NCBI RefSeq assembly: GCF_003259435.1
Contig: NZ_QLMA01000009.1
Location: 253,313 to 317,312 of the forward strand
Origin: Chitinophaga dinghuensis
GTDB taxonomy: Bacteria > Bacteroidota > Bacteroidia > Chitinophagales > Chitinophagaceae
Direction: 5' to 3'
Length of the DNA: 64,000 bases
Part shown: in pieces, positions 34,287 to 43,087 of the stretch
Layout of the letters: every line of letters begins with the position of its first letter
Position numbering within the stretch: position 1 is the first letter of the stretch
Notes under the pieces: generated by a model
What the model saw: the letters and a program-made list of their open reading frames with translations, nothing else
The model's database searches: none
Told to the model about the DNA's origin: nothing
Translations under genes and position numbers: made by a program

Positions 34287-37200
34287 ATGAAGCCCTATAT
34301 AAGATTATCCCATATACTATTTTTATTATTTACGGCTGTATTGTTGCCTTTTACCGTGTTTTCACAAGGGAAGAAAGAAATTGCCATTGTGAAAATGTTG
34401 GATGGCGCAAAAGGACAGCTGGTAAAGGATTCTGTGGCTACTCTAAAGGATGCCGTTTACTTTGATCCTTCACTGAAAGCAAAGCTGACACCTGATTCCA
34501 GGGTTCGGAATATTATTACGCTACGGATGAACGAGTTTTCCCGGAGAGTACTTCCTGTGAAGTTTACGGCTAAAGTAAACGTAAGAATTTTCTACAGTAA
34601 GGATGGCGTGAACGAATCATCTGTTGATAAAGAACTGGCAATCGACTATGATACGCTGAAACCCTACAGCCTCAGGAGTTCATTCATCTTTGAAAATGCC
34701 CATTCAGTAAAAGTGCAGGTATTACAGGTAACAACGAATGATGATAGTAAAATTGTTCCTACACTCATTTTAGAAAATGAAATGAGGATATTACCCCGTT
34801 TTATTTTTTCTTGTACTGCCGATGTCGTTAAAACTATTACAGCCAGTCCCTCCAATACAGAAGATGAGGATAGACTGCAGGTATCATGGCCGGCTGTCGC
34901 GACAGCAGATGTATATGACCTGGAATGGACCTTTGTTGATTCCAGTGCAATTGAAGCTAAGAGGTATGGAACGCCGGTAAAACCAGGACTGGTCTTTAAT
35001 AACAATGCTACCCGTATCACCACCGCTGCTACCTCTTACGATATCCCGTTATTGTATGGTAAAGTAGGGGTGCTTTATTACAGGGTGAGAGCTGTGCAGG
35101 AAAACTCTGAGACAGAACGTATTCCCAGTTCCTGGAGTTCTGATTTTTCAGGAGGCTTTGGTGAATACACATTTAATGGTCATCAGCGTAATCTTAACTG
35201 GCAGGCTGCTGTTAGTTTTGCGGAGGAAGGCAAAAGAAAAGTTGCAGCCAATTATTTTGATGGAAGTCTGAAACAACGTCAGAGTGCAGCTATAGATAAC
35301 ACCACCAACAAAGTAATTGTTACAGAGCAATTGTATGATTTACAGGGAAGACCCGTTATCCAGGTGCTGCCAGCTCCAACTACCGGATCGGTATTGAAGT
35401 TTAATCCGCTGGTAAACACTGCGCTGAATGGTGCTCCATACGAAAAAAAATTATACGAACATATCAATGCGCCGGTGGATAACCTGACCGCTTATGCTCC
35501 TCCGATGGACTCTTCATCAGGTACGGCTCAGTATTATTCCTCGCTGAATCCTAATATCAATGAGGGTAACAACCGGTTTATCCCGCGTGCGAATGGTTAT
35601 GTGTTCTCCGAAACAGTATTTGAACCGGATGGATCGGGAAGAGTTCGCAAACAGGGAGGGCTGGGCGAACAATATCGAATCGGAAGTGGACATGAAAGTC
35701 TTTATTACTACAGTGGCGCCTCTCAGCAGGAACTGGATGCGATGTTCGGAACAGAGGTTGGGGTTAGCTCCCATTACTTCAAAAATGCAATAGTAGATGC
35801 AAATGGTCAGCTGTCAGTGGCATATTTGGATATGCAGGGGCGTACTGTGGCTTCTGCATTAGCAGGAAAACCATCTGATACCAGTCTGTTGGATCTGGAT
35901 AATGTGAACGCCGTTTATCTGACAGAGGATCTGACCAATGATCATTACGATGAACGCAGCCAGGAGATGCAATTACATGAATCTCGCCTGGTTCCGGAAA
36001 AAGGCGTTTATCATTTTAAATATGACCTCACTCCTCCTGTACTGCAGTTGCCTAACTGTAAAGGAGAAATCCTTGCCTATCCCGGATTATATGACCTGGA
36101 AATCAAGATTACAGATGATTCCTGGAATCAACATCTCGGTGGTCAGCCTTATAAAATTACAGCCAGCAATTATACTTCCTCCTATCAGTTGAAGGATGAT
36201 GGTCGTTTGCAGTTCGACTTTGAACTCGAACTGGAAAGGGGGGCTTATGAAATCACAAGAACGCTGACGATCAACAAACGGGCTATGGATTATTATAGAG
36301 ATAGTATCTATTTTAAATCCAGTGCTTGTTATACTATAGACAAGGCGATTGAAGAACAAAAGGCCAAACAGCGCGACGCATGTAATGTAACCTGTGATGA
36401 TTGTCCTACAGGGAATGACCGTGTTGGAACAGATGATATCCGCCAGATGATGTTGGCAGACATGACTCCTCCCTATGGACAGTACGCTTTAACGAATGAT
36501 ACGACCAGTATATATTCTATTTTTTATCTGGATCATAAGGTGGCGCCTCCTTATCAACGTACTGGAGGAACTTTCCTGGATGCCAATGGTGGCGTTGCAA
36601 GTATCTACGACCCTGTTACTGGCAAATTCCTGAGTCCGGACAAACTGGACCCATATCTCTTTATCAGCAATTTCGAACCGCAATGGGCCAATGTGTTGCT
36701 GAAGCTTCATCCTGAGTTTTGCCGGTTAGGTATCTATGAGCAAAATCGTGATGCCCAGAAATGGATCAGGGATTTTGAGAATACCGATACATATTTCGCG
36801 GCGCAACAAGCCGGTTATCTGACACCTACCGATGGGAAAACCAAGAATCCGGATCCATTGATAAAACTGGCTGCCAAGTCACTCTCCTGGCGGTTTGCCA
36901 GCAATCAGAAGATATTGGTAGGCAGCGAATCCAGAATGGCCAGTATGTGGGAGATGGCAGCTATCAGCGTGAAATGTGATAATACCGCTGCCTGTATGAA
37001 TAAATATAAGAATGCAACACCGGCTACTTTAGAAGGTGCATTATGCGGTCCGGACCTCGATATGGTATGGAGGTCATTCCGTGGCGCTTATATCAATGCA
37101 CATCAGAATGTTCTCGATAGCTTAGCGGCTGTATATTGTACCGTAGCTGCCAACAAACCAGATAAACTGTTGGCTGCCGGAAAAGAAGTCCGCTTCCCTA

Positions 37201-40200
37201 CTGCGACCACATTGATGCAGGCGAATAACCTTACTGGTGTGGAGAATAGTGTGAAGAATAGTGCAGATCCTTCTGCCGAAGCGCAGGCGCAGATGATGGC
37301 AGTATATTATCGGGATATTGAGAACATGGCGGCTACCTGGATGGAGCAATTAGCGCCTTGTAAATTCTCTCCTTCAGCACTGGCAGAAATTAAACAACAG
37401 TTATTGATTGTTTGTAAAGCCGGTGCAGACGCGACTCATCCTTTCGGCGCAAGTACCGTTAAGCCTGGAGCGAATACCGTCTACAAAAGTTTTGAAGAAG
37501 TCCTCAACGCTTACACTTATGCCAAAGGCATTAAAGACCCGCTGATCTGCAACAGTGAACTGATCACCGCGCCCAAGCCTTACGATGTAACAATAAAATA
37601 TACCGATATACCAACTGTAACCAAGCCTAAGGATTGTGAATGCGATAACTTAAAAGCCCTGGTAACTGAGTATAAAACCTTTAAACAAGCTGGGGATGTT
37701 AATTTATCTGCTTATGTAAATCGGGTAAAACATGTTGCCATTCCGCAAAGTACGTTTGATGATATGCAGCTGGCATGTGATCAAACCAACACAGAATGCC
37801 AGTATCTCCCTAAAGCGATCAACATTCCGGTAATGTTGCAATGTACTCCTAATCCTTCCTGCGTAAGCTGCGACAGAGTGAAGACATTGGATGCACAGTT
37901 TAAGGCGGCGTATCCAGGCCTGACACCTGTTTACCAGGATACGGATGAAAATGCAAGAGCAGTTAATCTGTTGTATGCAACTTATATGAATAATCGGCTT
38001 GGATTCTCCAGCAAGGCTTGGGAATACCTGAGCTTTATGGAGGAGTGTGCAAATGGCACGGGAACAACACAATCTATATGTGTTCCTGGTGGTGCAGAAA
38101 CAAAACAAATGCTGAAAGTGTACAATGCAGGAGAAGGGGTAGATAAAATAGAAGATATCCACGAAACCTCAACTGGATTGATAATGGCTGGAAGTACCCG
38201 TATAACCGGCGGAAGTAAAGATGCATATGTTGTAAGCACAGATAAAAGTGGAAACCTGATCTGGTCCAGAACATATGGTGGTGAAGCAGATGATGAGTTA
38301 AACAGACTTATACCAACTGCCGACGGCTACATAGGCATTGGAACTACTTATTCCAGCTGTTTGGATAATGGCGCCATTTTCCTGCTGAAACTGGATGCAG
38401 ATGGAAATACTATCTGGAATAAGACAGTGGATTTCGCGGAATACGGCGCAAAGGGAATGGATATCGGTATAACGGCGGATGGAAACTATGCCTTCACGGG
38501 TATTAAGAAATCCAACAGTGCAAATACCCATTGGATTGCCGGCGTATTATCTCCTGATGGCGATATGAAATGGATGAATCAGACGGATTATGGTGAAACA
38601 GGTCCTTACCTTGGTTTAGTTGCCAGTAATGATACCTTGTTTACAGCAGGATCGATTAACTATGGCCAGGGTATGCAGCCTGTGCTGGTTGGCTACAATT
38701 TGACAACCGGTGAGCAGATCTATCGTAGAAAATATTCACTCGACAAAGCAAATACTGTCCGTGATTTTGTGAAGCTGAACAATGGCTTCCTGATGGCTTG
38801 TGAAGATGGCGTAAGTAATCATTTTATCAAACTGACGCCTTTGGGTACTCCAATGAGTATTGTAGAACCGCCTGCTATTCCGGGAGAAGACCTTACCAAT
38901 GTGAGAATTACAGGTACTACTGATGGGGGATTCCTGATAAGCAGATCCGGACAGGATATCTGGTGGCAGAAATTTGATGCACAAGTTATTTCCTCCTGGA
39001 TAAATCAGGTAGTACTTCCTGGAAATGAAGTAGTGAGAAAGGTGGTACAGCTCAAGTCTGGCGCTTTTGCCGGTGGTGGTAATCAGGATGGTAAGGCATT
39101 ACTGGTTTCTGGTAACGCCAGTGGAAAAACAGGCTGTTATGATAATCGCCCTACTCAAAAGTATAACATCGTGATGGGGCATGATTATGCAGAATCGCTG
39201 CTGCAACCTGTTCCTGTGAATGATCTTGCTGTCAACACACTGGCAATTGGAGAAGTCAGTAAATATATCATCGCTAAAAGCTTGAATTGTCCGGGTATCG
39301 ACAGTTGTTACCTGGTGGGTAACAGTATGATGTGTGGAGCAGTAGCTGCAGTATTCCCTACAGATACTACTGCGGAATATACGCCTTGTACAGATTCCTC
39401 CATGATAGCGAATGCGAAGGGAGAAGAAATTTATAATTATTACAAAGACTCGTTGACCTATGACTTCCAGCGTCTCTATGTGCAGGCGGCGAAGAACTTG
39501 CGTAACAGAGAGCAGTTCACGGTAGGTCATGAATCGAGGGAGTATCAGTATACCCTGTACTACTACGATCAGGCAGGGAACCTGGTGAAGACAATTCCTC
39601 CTGCAGGCGCCCGTGTAAATAAGAGCCAGGCATGGTTTGATCAGGTGGCGGATGCGAGAGCGAAGGGAGAACGATTGGTACCGGCGCATGAGATGGCGAC
39701 GGATTATAGGTATAATAGTATTAATGTAGTTGTAGAAAGAAAGTCTCCAGATGCGGGCATTGCAAGAATTTGGCATGATAGACTTGGCCGTATGATAGCT
39801 TTACAGTCTGCGCAGCAGAAATTGGACAATAAATATACCTATACACTTTATGATGATCTCGGAAGAATCACTGAAGTTGGTCAATTAACCAATCCGGAAG
39901 TCCTAACGACTGATATTTCTAAAAATTCTGTTTTATGGAGTTCCTGGTTTGCTGCTGCTGGTGATTCCAGAGAGCAAATTAGACGAACGAAATATGATAT
40001 CCCTTATCCATTTATGGATGGTACTGATTGGAATGCTACCAATCTAAGAAATAGGGTATCATGGACAGCTATGTATCCAACTATTCAGGATACAATTGCC
40101 GGACAACATGCCACCGCTACTTATTATTCTTATGATATTCATGGAAATGTTAAAACATTGATGCAAGATTATCGCAGTGGGATGGCTTCTAATAGTGCCA

Positions 40201-42596
40201 ATCGTTTTAAAAAGATGGCTTATTCTTATGATCTGATAAGTGGAAAGGTGAACACTTTTAGTTATCAGTTGGGGATGCCTGATGCTTTCTATCATCGTTA
40301 CAAATATGATGCTGATAACAAACTAATCAAAGTAGAAACCAGCAAGGATAGTGTCTATTGGGAAAATGACGCCAATTACGCATATTATGAACATGGTCTT
40401 TTATCAAGAATAGAATTGGGAGAAGCGCAAGTGCAGGGAGTGGATTATGCCTATAATTTCCTGGGATTGCTGAAAGGTGTTAATAGTACCGTTATCGGCG
40501 AGAAAAATGATATGGGTAAGGACGGTAGTGCTACAAGTCTGACGGCTAAAGATGCTTTCGGTTTCTCTCTACACTATAACAATAATGATTATGATGCAAT
40601 AGGTGGTACTTCTCCTATGGCTGGTGTTGCAGTGGCCCATCCATTATATAATGGGAATATTGCGGCAATGGCGGTAAACTTACCAAAAGTGGGCGAGCCT
40701 CTATTGTATAACTACCGGTATGATCTTTTAGGTAGAATAAAAAATCTGGGTGTTTCAAAAAATCTGGATACTGTTATCAATAAGTGGAATCCAATTCCAG
40801 TTCCTGATTTTGCAGAGTCCATTACCTACGATGATAATGGCAACATTCTGAAGTACGACAGAAACGGTAATGCTACCTGGGCCAACAAAAGTTTGGATAT
40901 GGATAAATTGACTTATCACTATATCCCAGGTACGAATCAGTTAAGATATATTGCTGACGCTGTAGCCCCAGATAAATATGCCGAGGATATTGACTCTCAG
41001 GAGGCGAATAATTACCAATATGATGCTGATGGTAATCTGATTGCTGATCAGGAAAGTGACATTAAGCGAGTAAAATGGACTGTCGATGGTAAAGTAGCGG
41101 AGATAGAGAAAAGCAATGGTTCATTGATTAAATATACCTATGATGTTGCCGGAAATCGTATTAGTAAATATGCCAATGGTATAGAGACAAGATATATTCG
41201 GGATGGTAATGGTAATGTGATGAGTGTTTATACTACTGGTGATGCAAGTATTAATAATGGCCTTATGAGCCAGACGGAAATACATTTATATGGAAGCCAG
41301 CGTTTAGGTATCAATAACTATATCACCAAAGTGGAACAATCTGATTTGCCGGAAACGACACCTTTACCTGGACTTGGTACTGGATATGTCAGCGATTTTA
41401 AAAGAGGCTTTAAGTACTATGAGTTGTCCAACCATCTTGGGAATGTGTTAGCTACTGTAGCTGACAATAAATTGTGGGAACCGCTGAATGATACAATGAT
41501 CGGCATCTATATCCCTCGGATTATTTCCAGTCAGGATTATGCACCTTTTGGTATGGGTTTAGTTGGAAGAGGATATTCAACTGGTATGTATAGGTATGGT
41601 TTTAATGGTCATGAGAATGATACCTCTATAGATGGAAGAAGAAATGTTATTGATTTTGGGGCGAGGATTTTTGATCCTAGAACTGGCAGGTTCTTATCAA
41701 TGGATCCTAAAACGTCTCAATATCCAGCTTTGTCTCCATACTTGTTTGCAAATGCGTCACCTATTGCAGGTATAGATAAAAATGGAGAAGATTATGGTTA
41801 TGCATTCTTGTATAATATGGCGCGAACCACAAGGTCTCTTGTTACTGTTTCTTTAAGTGCTTCAGGAGGAATAGGTATTGCCTTCGCTGGCGCTATCGGT
41901 ATGGGGGTTGACCCGAGAGGAAATGTTATCATTTACTATGGAATATCTGGTGGTGGTGATAAGACTTTGGTCAATAGAAAAGCTGAGTGGGGTGTGGCTG
42001 CAAATGTTAACTTATCACTTTCATTTGGTGCGCTGGCCGGGGATTGGACAGGAGCAGCTTTTTCCATAGGAGGTGGGAAATATAAACCCTTAGGAGCAGG
42101 AGGATCGCTTGATTTTGGATTAAAGGATAACAACAAAGGTTTTTACTGGTCTGGGTTTACGCTCTCGGGTGGTTTTGCGAGCCCTGGTTCTGGATACGGA
42201 AATCCAGGTTTAGCAGCAACTTTTGGAGTTGTTTATTCCAGACGGGATTACAAAATACTGTTTGAAACAGACTGGGATAAGATGGGGCAAGCAGAGTCAG
42301 AGTCCCTTAATTCGAAAATTGATTTTAGAAATCCAGTGGGCATGTGGCGCTATCTGGGAAGCGAAGAAGTACATACGCGCCAGGCAGATGGTTCATTCAC
42401 GGTACAAGTTAAACAGCGATTTTTCTTCAGTATTAGCGGTCTTGGCGCTAAGCTCGGTGAGGTAGATAAATATAAAGAAGTGATTCGTGAAACTGGGATT
42501 ACACTTATACAAGCAGATAAGATGCAGCTAAGGTCGAAAAGTTATGATGACCGTCCTGTTAGCGGTTATAATACAAAAGAAGATGGTATTTTATGA
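34287..42596 (+). CDS. Giant RHS-repeat protein with inserted beta-propeller-like block and variable tip
   Basis: A 2769-residue exported protein (signal peptide ending V-F-S-Q). Residues about 340-560 resemble the N-terminal part of Bacteroidota RHS proteins (L-Y-D-L-Q-G-R-P-V-I-Q-V-L-P-A-P). A Cys-rich region with C-x-x-C pairs runs at about 690-1270. At about 1271-1614 there is a propeller-like block of repeated blades (D-A-Y-V-V-S-T-D-K-S-G-N-L-I-W, T-Y-G-G-E-A-D-D-E-L). YD repeats occupy about 1735-2300 (Y-T-L-Y-D-D-L-G-R-I, Y-D-A-D-G-N-L-I). The RHS core is at about 2376-2478 (Y-E-L-S-N-H-L-G-N-V-L-A-T ... R-T-G-R-F-L-S-M-D-P-K). The 260-residue variable tip after about 2510 is Gly/Ser/Phe-rich and unrecognised. 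The small lipoprotein gene downstream overlaps the stop and is the candidate immunity partner. Confidence 0.85.
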   Translation: MKPYIRLSHILFLLFTAVLLPFTVFSQGKKEIAIVKMLDGAKGQLVKDSVATLKDAVYFDPSLKAKLTPDSRVRNIITLRMNEFSRRVLPVKFTAKVNVRIFYSKDGVNESSVDKELAIDYDTLKPYSLRSSFIFENAHSVKVQVLQVTTNDDSKIVPTLILENEMRILPRFIFSCTADVVKTITASPSNTEDEDRLQVSWPAVATADVYDLEWTFVDSSAIEAKRYGTPVKPGLVFNNNATRITTAATSYDIPLLYGKVGVLYYRVRAVQENSETERIPSSWSSDFSGGFGEYTFNGHQRNLNWQAAVSFAEEGKRKVAANYFDGSLKQRQSAAIDNTTNKVIVTEQLYDLQGRPVIQVLPAPTTGSVLKFNPLVNTALNGAPYEKKLYEHINAPVDNLTAYAPPMDSSSGTAQYYSSLNPNINEGNNRFIPRANGYVFSETVFEPDGSGRVRKQGGLGEQYRIGSGHESLYYYSGASQQELDAMFGTEVGVSSHYFKNAIVDANGQLSVAYLDMQGRTVASALAGKPSDTSLLDLDNVNAVYLTEDLTNDHYDERSQEMQLHESRLVPEKGVYHFKYDLTPPVLQLPNCKGEILAYPGLYDLEIKITDDSWNQHLGGQPYKITASNYTSSYQLKDDGRLQFDFELELERGAYEITRTLTINKRAMDYYRDSIYFKSSACYTIDKAIEEQKAKQRDACNVTCDDCPTGNDRVGTDDIRQMMLADMTPPYGQYALTNDTTSIYSIFYLDHKVAPPYQRTGGTFLDANGGVASIYDPVTGKFLSPDKLDPYLFISNFEPQWANVLLKLHPEFCRLGIYEQNRDAQKWIRDFENTDTYFAAQQAGYLTPTDGKTKNPDPLIKLAAKSLSWRFASNQKILVGSESRMASMWEMAAISVKCDNTAACMNKYKNATPATLEGALCGPDLDMVWRSFRGAYINAHQNVLDSLAAVYCTVAANKPDKLLAAGKEVRFPTATTLMQANNLTGVENSVKNSADPSAEAQAQMMAVYYRDIENMAATWMEQLAPCKFSPSALAEIKQQLLIVCKAGADATHPFGASTVKPGANTVYKSFEEVLNAYTYAKGIKDPLICNSELITAPKPYDVTIKYTDIPTVTKPKDCECDNLKALVTEYKTFKQAGDVNLSAYVNRVKHVAIPQSTFDDMQLACDQTNTECQYLPKAINIPVMLQCTPNPSCVSCDRVKTLDAQFKAAYPGLTPVYQDTDENARAVNLLYATYMNNRLGFSSKAWEYLSFMEECANGTGTTQSICVPGGAETKQMLKVYNAGEGVDKIEDIHETSTGLIMAGSTRITGGSKDAYVVSTDKSGNLIWSRTYGGEADDELNRLIPTADGYIGIGTTYSSCLDNGAIFLLKLDADGNTIWNKTVDFAEYGAKGMDIGITADGNYAFTGIKKSNSANTHWIAGVLSPDGDMKWMNQTDYGETGPYLGLVASNDTLFTAGSINYGQGMQPVLVGYNLTTGEQIYRRKYSLDKANTVRDFVKLNNGFLMACEDGVSNHFIKLTPLGTPMSIVEPPAIPGEDLTNVRITGTTDGGFLISRSGQDIWWQKFDAQVISSWINQVVLPGNEVVRKVVQLKSGAFAGGGNQDGKALLVSGNASGKTGCYDNRPTQKYNIVMGHDYAESLLQPVPVNDLAVNTLAIGEVSKYIIAKSLNCPGIDSCYLVGNSMMCGAVAAVFPTDTTAEYTPCTDSSMIANAKGEEIYNYYKDSLTYDFQRLYVQAAKNLRNREQFTVGHESREYQYTLYYYDQAGNLVKTIPPAGARVNKSQAWFDQVADARAKGERLVPAHEMATDYRYNSINVVVERKSPDAGIARIWHDRLGRMIALQSAQQKLDNKYTYTLYDDLGRITEVGQLTNPEVLTTDISKNSVLWSSWFAAAGDSREQIRRTKYDIPYPFMDGTDWNATNLRNRVSWTAMYPTIQDTIAGQHATATYYSYDIHGNVKTLMQDYRSGMASNSANRFKKMAYSYDLISGKVNTFSYQLGMPDAFYHRYKYDADNKLIKVETSKDSVYWENDANYAYYEHGLLSRIELGEAQVQGVDYAYNFLGLLKGVNSTVIGEKNDMGKDGSATSLTAKDAFGFSLHYNNNDYDAIGGTSPMAGVAVAHPLYNGNIAAMAVNLPKVGEPLLYNYRYDLLGRIKNLGVSKNLDTVINKWNPIPVPDFAESITYDDNGNILKYDRNGNATWANKSLDMDKLTYHYIPGTNQLRYIADAVAPDKYAEDIDSQEANNYQYDADGNLIADQESDIKRVKWTVDGKVAEIEKSNGSLIKYTYDVAGNRISKYANGIETRYIRDGNGNVMSVYTTGDASINNGLMSQTEIHLYGSQRLGINNYITKVEQSDLPETTPLPGLGTGYVSDFKRGFKYYELSNHLGNVLATVADNKLWEPLNDTMIGIYIPRIISSQDYAPFGMGLVGRGYSTGMYRYGFNGHENDTSIDGRRNVIDFGARIFDPRTGRFLSMDPKTSQYPALSPYLFANASPIAGIDKNGEDYGYAFLYNMARTTRSLVTVSLSASGGIGIAFAGAIGMGVDPRGNVIIYYGISGGGDKTLVNRKAEWGVAANVNLSLSFGALAGDWTGAAFSIGGGKYKPLGAGGSLDFGLKDNNKGFYWSGFTLSGGFASPGSGYGNPGLAATFGVVYSRRDYKILFETDWDKMGQAESESLNSKIDFRNPVGMWRYLGSEEVHTRQADGSFTVQVKQRFFFSISGLGAKLGEVDKYKEVIRETGITLIQADKMQLRSKSYDDRPVSGYNTKEDGIL

Positions 42597-43048
42597 TGAT
42601 CAGAATAATTTTATTGGCTGTTCTCTTCTTGGTGTCATGTGAGTATGTACCAAGTGTAGAAGAAGCTTACAGTAAGAAAAAAGAAGATTTTAATAAGGTG
42701 GTAAGCTTGAGAGATGAATTGCTTAAGAGGTGTCCGGCTTGTTATTCATTACACATTGAAAATGGAAAGAAAACATTTTGGATGTTCTGTGATTCTATTA
42801 AGCCAAATCAACATGGGCAGGCGGTCGTGACGTACCTTCTATCTGAAAATGAGTCAGAATTTCTTGGTTCTTTTATGTCTTATTGCGGGATATGGAAGGT
42901 TAATATGTCTCCAAATGTTGTAAGATTTATGTTTTCTAATGCGGGCGATGAAGTGGTTCGGACAGATACTAGTATAGCAAAGTACAATGCGTATCAGTTG
43001 GATAGTTTGTATTACCTGTTGCCCTCAACAGTATTAAAACCTGATTAA
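42593..43048 (+). CDS. Small lipoprotein overlapping the RHS stop; candidate immunity
   Basis: A 151-residue lipoprotein with lipobox F-L-V-S-C (Cys16). The ATG at 42593 overlaps the RHS stop codon (ATGA arrangement), so the two are translationally coupled. The mature part has a helical charged start, C-P-A-C (about 43-46), and a beta-rich centre with F-W-M-F-C-D-S and S-Y-C-G-I-W-K-V. The family is unknown. In polymorphic toxin systems the gene directly after the RHS tip is the immunity gene; a lipoprotein would protect the envelope. Since the tip is not a recognised toxin, a structural or chaperone role is also possible. Confidence 0.7.
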   Translation: MMIRIILLAVLFLVSCEYVPSVEEAYSKKKEDFNKVVSLRDELLKRCPACYSLHIENGKKTFWMFCDSIKPNQHGQAVVTYLLSENESEFLGSFMSYCGIWKVNMSPNVVRFMFSNAGDEVVRTDTSIAKYNAYQLDSLYYLLPSTVLKPD

Positions 43049-43087
43049 TTATTCCTTTACAATTACCTATTACATTACTATATTCTC

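Noticed and set aside
39099-39776. Minus-strand open frame of 225 codons
   Set aside because: Antisense to the giant RHS protein; its translation shows no coherent domain.
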